9,760 nucleotides of DNA, taken from positions 15,414 to 25,173 of the forward strand of contig DMEZ01000062.1 in the NCBI GenBank assembly GCA_003450735.1, read 5' to 3'. Source of the DNA: Elusimicrobiota bacterium. GTDB taxonomy: Bacteria; Elusimicrobiota; Elusimicrobia; UBA1565. How positions within the stretch are numbered: the stretch's first letter is position 1; every line of letters begins with the position of its first letter. The translations under genes and the position numbers were made by a program. The notes below the pieces were generated by a model, which was not told the origin of the DNA, did not search any database, and saw only the letters and a program-made list of their open reading frames with translations. Shown here one piece after another: positions 1 to 6,281 of the stretch.

Positions 1-239
1 GGCGGCGGGATACGGCCCCCGCCGCGATCCGCCGGCGCCTGCGCACCGCGCGCCGTGAGATCCGGCGCGCGGGCGAGTACGAGTACTGGGTGGTCAACGA
101 CCGCCTGGCGGACGCCGTGAGCCGGGTGGAGTCGATCATCGCGGCGGAGAGTCTCAGGGCCGGACGTGCGGGAACGCCATCGCATCTGGGAGGGCTTGGA
201 TGGAACGCAGCAAGAAAACGACGGAACAGCCGACGGTAG
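1..239 (+). CDS. gmk: Guanylate kinase, C-terminal part (5' end outside window)
   Basis: Guanylate kinase phosphorylates GMP to GDP with ATP in the cytoplasm. Only the last 78 codons are present, read from base 3 to a TAG at 237-239. The visible part matches the C-terminal end of the family: an arginine-rich helix (RRRLRTARREI, visible residues 10-20), then EYEYWVVND at about residues 25-33, which corresponds to the family's E-Y-D-Y-x-V-V-N-D strand, then a helix ending IIAAESLR where most guanylate kinases stop. About 26 further residues (AGRAGTPSHLG... to RRNSRR) follow and have no counterpart I know of. The last 40 nt overlap the start of the next gene, so the tail may simply be readthrough into the neighbour. 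The gmk-rpoZ order is common in bacteria and supports the call. The ATP/GMP-binding part lies upstream of the window. Confidence 0.88.
   Translation, partial: RRDTAPAAIRRRLRTARREIRRAGEYEYWVVNDRLADAVSRVESIIAAESLRAGRAGTPSHLGGLGWNAARKRRNSRR
188..193 (+). promoter_or_regulatory. Shine-Dalgarno sequence for rpoZ
   Basis: GGGAGG sits six bases before the ATG at 200, inside the gmk coding region. It supports that start even though the gene then overlaps gmk by 40 nt. Confidence 0.6.
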
Positions 240-496
240 CGGAGGAGATGACCTTGGAGCAGCTGGTCCTCGACAAGAAGGAAGGGAAGTACGGCGTCGT
301 CGCCCTGATCTCTTTCTGGGCGAAGGAACTGCGCAAGCAGGAAGAGCACCGCCACCTCACCCAGACCGACATCCTCGAGAAGGCGATGGCGGAAGTGCTC
401 GGCGGAAAGATCGACCTGAAGGACCTTGAGAAGCGGATGCTCGAGGGCCGCTCGGAAGAGTCCGAGAAGAAGCCCGCCAAGGACAAGAAGGACTAG
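200..496 (+). CDS. rpoZ: DNA-directed RNA polymerase omega subunit-like protein
   Basis: The 98-residue product is the size of an omega subunit, the small assembly and stability factor that binds beta-prime in RNA polymerase. The region KYGVVALISFWAKELRKQ (residues 30-47) resembles the omega N-terminal helix (family pattern R-Y-x-L-V-x-x-A-x-x-R-A-x-x-L). TQTDILEKAMAEVLGGKI (residues 54-71) matches the second helix, which in the family typically ends in an A-x-G-K-I-like motif. The first 20 residues are polar and probably disordered, and the C-terminus is a charged Lys/Glu tail (residues 85-98). The canonical N-R-Y-E-L/A-R-R-A-R core is only loosely kept (FWAKEL in place of AARRAR), so the sequence alone gives a moderate match. 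The position directly after gmk strengthens it. The start at 200 has a good Shine-Dalgarno and the gene overlaps gmk by 40 nt. Confidence 0.75.
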   Translation: MERSKKTTEQPTVAEEMTLEQLVLDKKEGKYGVVALISFWAKELRKQEEHRHLTQTDILEKAMAEVLGGKIDLKDLEKRMLEGRSEESEKKPAKDKKD

Positions 497-511
497 CCGG
501 CGCCCGTCCCC

Positions 512-1222
512 ATGGGCGCCCAGGAACTGGCTCGCCTCTCGCGGGAGCTTCGCGCCAGGGCGGAACTCACGGAGCCGGAGGATTGGGCGGCGGGCCCGGC
601 CGCCGGAGCCGCCGGGCCGACAGGCGCCCGGGAGGCTTTGGCCCTCCTGCAGCAGGCCGTCGCCTCCTGCCGCCTCTGCGCGCTGGGCTCCCAGCGCCTG
701 AACGCGGCCTTCGGGGTCGGTTCTCCCGAAGCCCGGGTGATGCTCATCGGCGAGGGCCCCGGCTACGAGGAAGACCGGCAGGGCGTGCCTTTCGTGGGCC
801 CCGCCGGACAGCTCCTCGACAAGATCCTCGCCTCCATCGGCCTCTCGCGCGACACGGTCTACATCACGAACATCGTCAAGTGCCATCCGATGGAAGACCC
901 CTCCGACCCCGGCAAGCGCGGCAACGACCGCCCCCCGAGCCCCGAGGAGTCCGCCGCCTGCCGTCCCTATCTCGACGAGCAGATCCGCCTGGTCCGGCCG
1001 GAGGCGCTCGTGACGCTCGGGGCTCCGGCGGCCAAGGTCCTGCTCGCCACCCAGGAGGGCATCACCCGCCTGCGGGGGCGCTGGCGCGAGTACCAGCCCG
1101 CCGGGGGCGAGCCCATCCCGCTCCTGCCGACCTACCACCCCGCCTACCTGCTGCGGGACCCTTCGAAGAAGAGCGACACCTGGACGGACATGAAGGAGCT
1201 CAAGAAGTTCCTCGAGCGCTGA
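512..1222 (+). CDS. Family 4 uracil-DNA glycosylase (4Fe-4S type)
   Basis: This enzyme removes uracil from DNA as the first step of base-excision repair in the cytoplasm. The 236-residue protein carries the family 4 signature. The four cluster-ligand cysteines are C53 and C56 (CRLC), C124 (NIVKCHP) and C150 (ESAACRPYL). Motif A is GEGPGYEEDRQGVPFVGPAG at 80-99, where the family usually has GEAPG, so A82 is G here. The uracil-pocket Asn is probably N120 (ITNIVKC). The C-terminal DNA-intercalation loop is TYHPAYLLR at 207-215, with H209. An N-terminal Ala/Gly/Pro-rich stretch (about 22-45) precedes the CxxC and is probably a flexible linker. An insertion rich in D/P/G/R follows C124 (residues 127-143), longer than in many relatives. 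No convincing Shine-Dalgarno precedes the ATG at 512. It lies 15 nt after rpoZ, so translation probably reinitiates. Its stop overlaps the priA start (TGATG), suggesting translational coupling of repair and replication-restart genes. Confidence 0.93.
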   Translation: MGAQELARLSRELRARAELTEPEDWAAGPAAGAAGPTGAREALALLQQAVASCRLCALGSQRLNAAFGVGSPEARVMLIGEGPGYEEDRQGVPFVGPAGQLLDKILASIGLSRDTVYITNIVKCHPMEDPSDPGKRGNDRPPSPEESAACRPYLDEQIRLVRPEALVTLGAPAAKVLLATQEGITRLRGRWREYQPAGGEPIPLLPTYHPAYLLRDPSKKSDTWTDMKELKKFLER

Positions 1223-3234
1223 TGCCTCTCGTCGCCGAGATCGGCTACCCGCTCCGCCTCGAACGCACCTACGACTACGAGGTCCCGCCCTCCCTCGAGG
1301 GCGCCGTGGCGCCCGGCATGCGCATCCGCGCTCCCTTCGGCCCCCGGAGCGCGGTGGGCGTGGTCTTCTCCGTGCGCGACGCGTCGGCTTCGCCGCCGCT
1401 GCGTCGGCTCAAGGCTCTTGAAGCCGTGCTCGATTCCGAGCCGGCCATGACCTCCGAGCTGCTCGACCTGTGCCGCTGGCTCGCCCGCCGCTACTGCTGC
1501 AGCCTCGGCGAGTGCCTGCGCCTCCTCTTCCCGGCGCACATGCTCGCCAAGAAACGCGAGCTCAAGAGCGCCCCGCTGCCCGAAGGGCTCCCGCAGGAGC
1601 CGCGGCCGGGCCAGGCCGCCTTCCAGCTGACCGGTTCCCAATCCGCGGCCCTCGGGCGTCTCGAGGCGGCGCTCGACTCGAAGACGTTCAGCGCCCACCT
1701 GATCTTCGGCGTGCCCGCCTCCGGCAAGACCGAGGTCTACCTCCGGCTCATCCGCAAGGCGGTGCAGGGCGAGGGTCAGGCGCTCTTCCTCGTGCCCGAG
1801 ATCGCGCTCACCCAGCCCTTCTACGAGCAGTTCTCCGCCGACCTGGGCTTGCCGACCGCGCTCTGGCACAGCCAGCTCGGCGTCCGTGAGCGGCGGGAGG
1901 TCTGGCTCGGCCTGCGCTCGGGCGCGCTCCGCGTCGTCGTCGGCCCCCGCTCCGCGAGCCTGCTGCCCTTCAAGCGCCTGCGCCTGGCCGTGATGGACGA
2001 GGAGCAGGACGAGTCCTACAAGCAGGATGGGCAGGTGCCCTACTACCACGCCCGCGACGTGCTCCTCGAGCGGGCCCGCCGCGCCGGAGCCCTGGCCGTG
2101 CTCGGCTCCGCCACCCCGTCGGTGGAGTCGTACTCGAGCGTCCAGGCCGGCCTCCTCGGCCTCGTCGAGATGAACGACCGCGTCAGCGCGCGCACGAGCG
2201 CCCCCCCCATCCGCCTCATCGACATGCCCTCGACCCTCTCGCGCTGCATCAGCGGCGAGCTCCTTGAAGCCCTGAAGGCCCGCCTCCAGCGGCGCGAGCA
2301 GGCCATCCTCCTCGTCAACCGCCGGGGCTTCTCCAATTTCCTCATCTGCCGTCGCTGCGGCTTCGTCCCGCGCTGCGAGGCCTGCGAGGTCGCCCTCATC
2401 CACCACCACGACGAGGGCACGAACCTCTTCCACCTGAGCTGCCACCACTGCGGGAAGGACGCGCCGATCCCCTCCGCCTGCGGGAAATGCGGACGCCCGG
2501 ACCTCGCGCAGTCCGGGGTCGGCACGCAGAAGATCGTCGCGGAGCTGCGCGCCGTCCTGCCCGGCGTCCGCGTTCTGCGCATGGACGGGGACACCGTCGC
2601 CAAGCGCTCCGCCGAGGACGCGGTCTACAAGCGCTTCCTGGCGGGGGAGGCCGAGCTCCTCGTCGGCACCAAGCTCGTCGCCAAGGGCTACCACTTCCCC
2701 CGCGTCACCCTGGTCGGCGTCGTCGACGCCGACACGATGCTCCAGATGCCCGATTTCCGCTCGGCCGAGCGCACGGTGCAGATGCTCCTCCAGGCGGCCG
2801 GGCGGGCCGGGCGGGCCGAGCGCCCGGGCGAAGTGCTCATCCAGACGGCCAGCCCGGCCCACTACGCGATGCAGGCCGTGGCCCGCTGCGATTTCTCCGG
2901 CTTCTGCCGCCAGGAGCTCGAACACCGGCGCGGCCTGCGCTACCCCCCCGCCTCGGCCCTCGTGCGCCTGGTCTTCTCGGCCAAGACCTTGGAGACCGCG
3001 CGACGCGCGGCGGAGGCCGCCGCGGCCGCCTTGCGCGCCGCGCTCCCCTTAGACGAGGTGCTCGGCCCCGCTCCGGCCCTGCTCAAGCGCTTCCAGAGCC
3101 AGCACCGCTTCCACCTCCTGCTGAAGGTCGCAGACCCCTCGCGCATCGACGCCGCCCACGCGGCGCTCCGAGACCTCAAGCCTTCCTCCGCCGTGCGGCT
3201 GAAGGTCAACGTCGACCCCTACGATTTCGTCTGA
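1222..3234 (+). CDS. priA: Primosomal protein N' (replication restart helicase PriA)
   Basis: PriA is a 3'-to-5' superfamily 2 helicase that recognises stalled forks and reloads the replisome. The product is 670 residues, slightly shorter than the E. coli protein. Domains in order: the 3'-DNA-binding domain (about 5-105, with RTYDYEVP near residue 15); Walker A GVPASGKT (163-170, usually G-V-T-G-S-G-K-T); motif II DEEQDESYKQ (259-268); motif III GSATPS (295-300); eight zinc-binding cysteines (376, 379, 385, 388, 407, 410, 420, 423); the MDGDT strand (454-458); the motif V region GTKLVAKGYHFPRVTLVGV (482-500); motif VI QAAGRAGR (524-531); and the C-terminal domain to FV at 670. Motif II has Gln where PriA normally has His (DEEH), and Walker A differs at two positions. 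The ATG at 1222 overlaps the UDG stop by 1 nt. In-frame open sequence upstream of 1222 is only a shadow of the UDG gene. The stop overlaps the next start by 1 nt. Confidence 0.97.
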   Translation: MPLVAEIGYPLRLERTYDYEVPPSLEGAVAPGMRIRAPFGPRSAVGVVFSVRDASASPPLRRLKALEAVLDSEPAMTSELLDLCRWLARRYCCSLGECLRLLFPAHMLAKKRELKSAPLPEGLPQEPRPGQAAFQLTGSQSAALGRLEAALDSKTFSAHLIFGVPASGKTEVYLRLIRKAVQGEGQALFLVPEIALTQPFYEQFSADLGLPTALWHSQLGVRERREVWLGLRSGALRVVVGPRSASLLPFKRLRLAVMDEEQDESYKQDGQVPYYHARDVLLERARRAGALAVLGSATPSVESYSSVQAGLLGLVEMNDRVSARTSAPPIRLIDMPSTLSRCISGELLEALKARLQRREQAILLVNRRGFSNFLICRRCGFVPRCEACEVALIHHHDEGTNLFHLSCHHCGKDAPIPSACGKCGRPDLAQSGVGTQKIVAELRAVLPGVRVLRMDGDTVAKRSAEDAVYKRFLAGEAELLVGTKLVAKGYHFPRVTLVGVVDADTMLQMPDFRSAERTVQMLLQAAGRAGRAERPGEVLIQTASPAHYAMQAVARCDFSGFCRQELEHRRGLRYPPASALVRLVFSAKTLETARRAAEAAAAALRAALPLDEVLGPAPALLKRFQSQHRFHLLLKVADPSRIDAAHAALRDLKPSSAVRLKVNVDPYDFV

Positions 3235-5393
3235 TGGCGGCCTTCCTCCTTTTCGCCGGCCTCCTCGGCTTCTACCTCGCGACGGCGTATCCGACGCTCT
3301 CCCCCTACCGGGACTCGGGCGACCTCGCCGCCTCGGCGCTCACCCTGGGCGTCGCGCACCCGCCGGGCTATCCGCTCTACTCCCTCGGCGCCAAAGCCTG
3401 GCTGGAGCTCTTCGGGCTGGGCAACGCCGCCTACCGCCTGCACGTCTTCAGCGCGCTCCTGGGCGCCCTCGCCTGCGCGCTCGTCTTCCGCGCGCTCGCG
3501 CGCGGCGGCTCGCGTGAGGCAGGCGCCTCCGGAGCCGCGGCCGCGGCGCTGCTGCTCGGGCTCGCGCCGGCCTTCCGCCACCTGAGCGTCGTCAGCGAGA
3601 TGTACAGCCTCAACGCCTGCCTCGCGGCCCTCCTCCTCCTGCTCCTTTCGCGCGAAGGCGGCGCTTCGCCGCGCGAGCTCTGCGCGGGAGCCCTGGTCCT
3701 CGGGCTGGGGCTCGGGAACCATCAGACCCTGCTCGCCGCCGCCCCCCTGCTCCTCGCGGCGGGCTGGAGAAAGCTCCGTTCGTCGAGAGCCCTCTGGGGC
3801 TTGGCCCTGCTCTTCGTCCTCGCCGGGCTCCTCGTCTACGCCTACCTCCCCCTGCGCTCGTCGCTCGAGCCGGCGCTGGACTGGGGAGAGCCCCGCGCGC
3901 TCAGGAGCTTCCTGCGCATGCTCACGCGGGCGGACTACGGCGGCGTGCGGCTGCATCCGGAGCGGCCCGCGGGGCTGCTGCTCCTCTCCGGCTGGCTCGA
4001 CGGCCTCCGGCTGAGCGCCGCCGTCTTCTCGAAGGAGCTCGGGCTCTCGGGCGCGGCCCTCTTCCTGCTCGGCTGCTGGAGCGGCCGCGGCGCGCTGCGC
4101 TCCGGCGCCCTCGCCGGCTTCCTCCTCTCCGGCCCGCTCTTCGTCGTCTGGGCCAACCTCGATCCCGCCAAGCCCGAGACCTACGCCATCCTCGAGCCGC
4201 ACCTCGTCCTGCCCCTGCTGTTCGCCGCCGTCCTGGCCGGGCTGGGCGCACAGGCCCTCTTCGGCCGCTTCCAAGCCGGCGGGAAAGCCGCGGCGGCGGC
4301 CCTCCTCGCGGCGCTCTGGCCATGGCCGTCGACGGGCCTGCCCGTCTCGCACCGCGAGGATTTCTCGGCCTGGGACTACGGGACGGCCCTCCTGGACTCG
4401 CTGAAGCCTGGGACGGTGCTCGTGGACCCCGACGACCCGACGGCGTTCACCCTGAGCTACCTGCTCCACGCCCATGCCCGCCGGCCGGACGTCGTGCCGT
4501 TCCTTTACTTCCGAACGCGCTGGGGCTACGAGCAGCTTCGCCGAAGGCATCCGGAGCTCCTACCCCCGCGCGAGATCCGCTCCGGCCAGGAGCTGGTCTC
4601 GGCGGTCGTCTCCAAGGCCTTCCAGGACGGGCGCCCCCTCGCGGTGGATCTGCCCCAGAAGACGCCTTCCGGCGCGTCCGCCTTCCCGGTCGGGCTGGCC
4701 TACCGCCTCTCCGTCGCTCCCCCCGGGAGGGAGGACGCACGCGCCCTCCTGTCGGAATCGCTGACCCTCCGCGAGCTCCTGCGCCTGCCTTCCCCCCCGC
4801 TCCGCGCGGACTTCTTCACGCGGCACACCCTGGCCTACTGGCCGAGCGCCCTCAACAACCTCGGGGTGGAGGCCCAGCGCCTCGGGCTCCCCGCGGAGGC
4901 CGCGCGCATCTACCGCAGAGCCCTCAGCGCCGGCCCCTGGCTCTCGGAATCCTGGAACAACTGGGGCAACGCGGCCCTGAGCCTCGACGACGCGCGCGCG
5001 GCGGAGGGCTGCTACCTCGCCTCCCTCCGCGAGAGGCCCTCCCCCCAGGTCGTCTACAACCTGGGCCGCGCCTATTTCCTGGCCGGCCGCTTCTCCGAGG
5101 CCGAGGGCCGGTTCCGGCAGGCCATCGCCGAAGCCGGGCTCGTGGACGCCCACAACGACCTCGGCCTCGTCCTGCTGCGCCAGGGCAGGACCGACGAGGC
5201 CGTCCGCGAGTGGCTGGGGGTCCTCGCGCGCAAGCCGAGCTACGCCGCCGCCTACTACAACCTCGCCCTGGCCTTCGAGCGGATGGGGCGCAAGGCCGAG
5301 GCCCTGAAGGCGCTCGCCGCCTACCGCGAGCTCGTCCCGGACCCGGCCCTGCGGCGTGAGACGGACCGGTGGATGGAGAAGCTGAAGAAGTAG
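3234..5393 (+). CDS. DUF2723 membrane glycosyltransferase-like protein with C-terminal TPRs
   Basis: The 719-residue protein has two parts. Residues 1 to about 370 are a polytopic membrane region with DUF2723 hallmarks: YRDSGDLAASALTLGVAHPP (25-44) and GYPLY (45-49), SEMYSLNA (121-128), LGLGLGNHQT (156-165), the AYLPLRS strand (203-209) and DWGEP (216-220). DUF2723 is a GT-C-like family that includes human TMEM260, a protein O-mannosyltransferase. The D27-S28-G29-D30 acidic pair lies where such enzymes keep their catalytic acid, which is an inference from family architecture. A soluble region (about 370-530) follows, then about five TPR units (536-704), with NNLGVEAQRLG, NNWGNAALSL, YNLGRAYFLAG, NDLGLVLLRQG and YNLALAFERMG as helix A segments. 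The TPRs probably face the periplasm and bind a partner or acceptor. The start overlaps the priA stop by 1 nt. The sugar substrate and acceptor cannot be read from the sequence. Confidence 0.85.
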   Translation: MAAFLLFAGLLGFYLATAYPTLSPYRDSGDLAASALTLGVAHPPGYPLYSLGAKAWLELFGLGNAAYRLHVFSALLGALACALVFRALARGGSREAGASGAAAAALLLGLAPAFRHLSVVSEMYSLNACLAALLLLLLSREGGASPRELCAGALVLGLGLGNHQTLLAAAPLLLAAGWRKLRSSRALWGLALLFVLAGLLVYAYLPLRSSLEPALDWGEPRALRSFLRMLTRADYGGVRLHPERPAGLLLLSGWLDGLRLSAAVFSKELGLSGAALFLLGCWSGRGALRSGALAGFLLSGPLFVVWANLDPAKPETYAILEPHLVLPLLFAAVLAGLGAQALFGRFQAGGKAAAAALLAALWPWPSTGLPVSHREDFSAWDYGTALLDSLKPGTVLVDPDDPTAFTLSYLLHAHARRPDVVPFLYFRTRWGYEQLRRRHPELLPPREIRSGQELVSAVVSKAFQDGRPLAVDLPQKTPSGASAFPVGLAYRLSVAPPGREDARALLSESLTLRELLRLPSPPLRADFFTRHTLAYWPSALNNLGVEAQRLGLPAEAARIYRRALSAGPWLSESWNNWGNAALSLDDARAAEGCYLASLRERPSPQVVYNLGRAYFLAGRFSEAEGRFRQAIAEAGLVDAHNDLGLVLLRQGRTDEAVREWLGVLARKPSYAAAYYNLALAFERMGRKAEALKALAAYRELVPDPALRRETDRWMEKLKK

Positions 5394-5426
5394 TACCATC
5401 CGTGGACGTATCCAAGTGAGGCTCCG

Positions 5427-6275
5427 ATGACCCTGACCCTCCTCCTCGCCGCGCTTTTCTCCTCCTCCGCGTACGCCGCCGAGACCTGGGACGCGCGCAT
5501 CACCCGCTTCGAGGGCGCCGTGACGGTGTTCACCTCCGAGGAGCCCAAAGGCATCGCCCCGGAAGAGGACATGCCGGTCGATAGGGGCGACCGCATCGTC
5601 ACCGGCAAGGACGGCACGATCGAGCTGGCCCTGGAGTCGGAGAGCCTCATCGAGATCGGGCCGGACTCCGACTTCAAGCTCGAGGACCTCGACAAGAAAA
5701 GCTCCTGGTTCCAGCTGACTTTGGGCTCGATGAAAGCCAAGCTCAAGGCCCTCATGAAGGGGAGCCGGATGCGCGTGCGCAGTTCAGGGGCCACCGCCTC
5801 CGTGCGCGGCACCGAGTTCGCGATGGAGGTGCCGGAAGAGGGCGAGACGCACGTGGGCGTCTTCGACGAAGGGCGCGTTTCCGTAGGCTCCGACGAGGAC
5901 GAAGACGGGGTGACGCTCTCCCCAAACCAGGAGACCTCGGTGCTCGCCGGGAAGGCCCCGGAGCCGCCCCAGGAGCTCAAGCGCTTCCTGCCCGTGCGCG
6001 AGCGCATCGTCCACCTGCGCGAGCGCAGGGAGGCGGTCCGGGCTCGCTGGAAGTCCCGCACGCAGGAGGAGCGGGCCAGCATGCGCCGCCTCGTGCACGA
6101 GCGCTTCCGCGAGAACCTCAAGCGCAACCCGGAGCTCCGCAAGAAGATGAAGGACGGCGTCGAGCGGCGCAAGGGCGACCAGAAGGAGATCCTCCGCAAG
6201 CTCAAGGAGAAGCAGAAGGAGCAGCGGCGCGGGCAGAAGATCCGCCTCAAGAAGAAGCCCGCAAGGAACCCCTAG
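5427..6275 (+). CDS. Secreted FecR-domain protein with basic C-terminal tail
   Basis: The 282-residue protein begins with a short signal peptide, hydrophobic MTLTLLLAALFSSSAYA and a likely cleavage after A17 (AYA|AE). There is no Lys or Arg in the n-region, which is unusual. The in-frame sequence back to the upstream stop has no alternative start, so the ATG at 5427 is the only one that keeps the signal. Residues 20-135 fit a FecR domain (PF04773): TRFEGAVTV, RGDRIVTGKDGTIELAL (53-69), SLIEIGPDSDFKL (73-85), and the signature ASVRGTEFAM (124-133). True FecR anti-sigma factors have a cytoplasmic N-terminus and a membrane helix, both absent here, so this is an exported FecR-domain protein and not a sigma regulator. 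A strongly acidic patch, GSDEDEDG (154-161), precedes a long, very basic, helical or coiled-coil tail from about 185 to the C-terminus. The gene follows the previous one by 33 nt with a weak Shine-Dalgarno (GTGAGG). Confidence 0.85.
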   Translation: MTLTLLLAALFSSSAYAAETWDARITRFEGAVTVFTSEEPKGIAPEEDMPVDRGDRIVTGKDGTIELALESESLIEIGPDSDFKLEDLDKKSSWFQLTLGSMKAKLKALMKGSRMRVRSSGATASVRGTEFAMEVPEEGETHVGVFDEGRVSVGSDEDEDGVTLSPNQETSVLAGKAPEPPQELKRFLPVRERIVHLRERREAVRARWKSRTQEERASMRRLVHERFRENLKRNPELRKKMKDGVERRKGDQKEILRKLKEKQKEQRRGQKIRLKKKPARNP

Positions 6276-6281
6276 CGCCGG

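Noticed and set aside
583..1221. In-frame extension of priA upstream of 1222
   Set aside because: The extra 213 codons are an out-of-frame reading of the UDG gene, Arg/Gly/Pro-rich and unlike PriA. The PriA N-terminal domain begins at MPLVAEIG.
2798..2820. Tandem GGGCGGGCC-like repeat
   Set aside because: It encodes the conserved AAGRAGRAER helicase motif VI of PriA, so the repeat follows from the protein sequence.
1144..2925. 593-codon open frame on the minus strand
   Set aside because: It lies antisense to priA, which has complete helicase motifs. Its composition (Ala, Gly, Glu, Arg, Asp) is what GC-rich antisense frames give, and no domain is visible.
3219..4550. 443-codon open frame on the minus strand
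   Set aside because: Antisense to the DUF2723 gene; low-complexity Glu/Arg/Ala/Gly composition and no motif.
4322..5359. 345-codon plus-strand frame inside the DUF2723 gene
   Set aside because: Arg/Pro/Gly-rich shadow of the real frame, which shows clear TPR repeats over the same bases.
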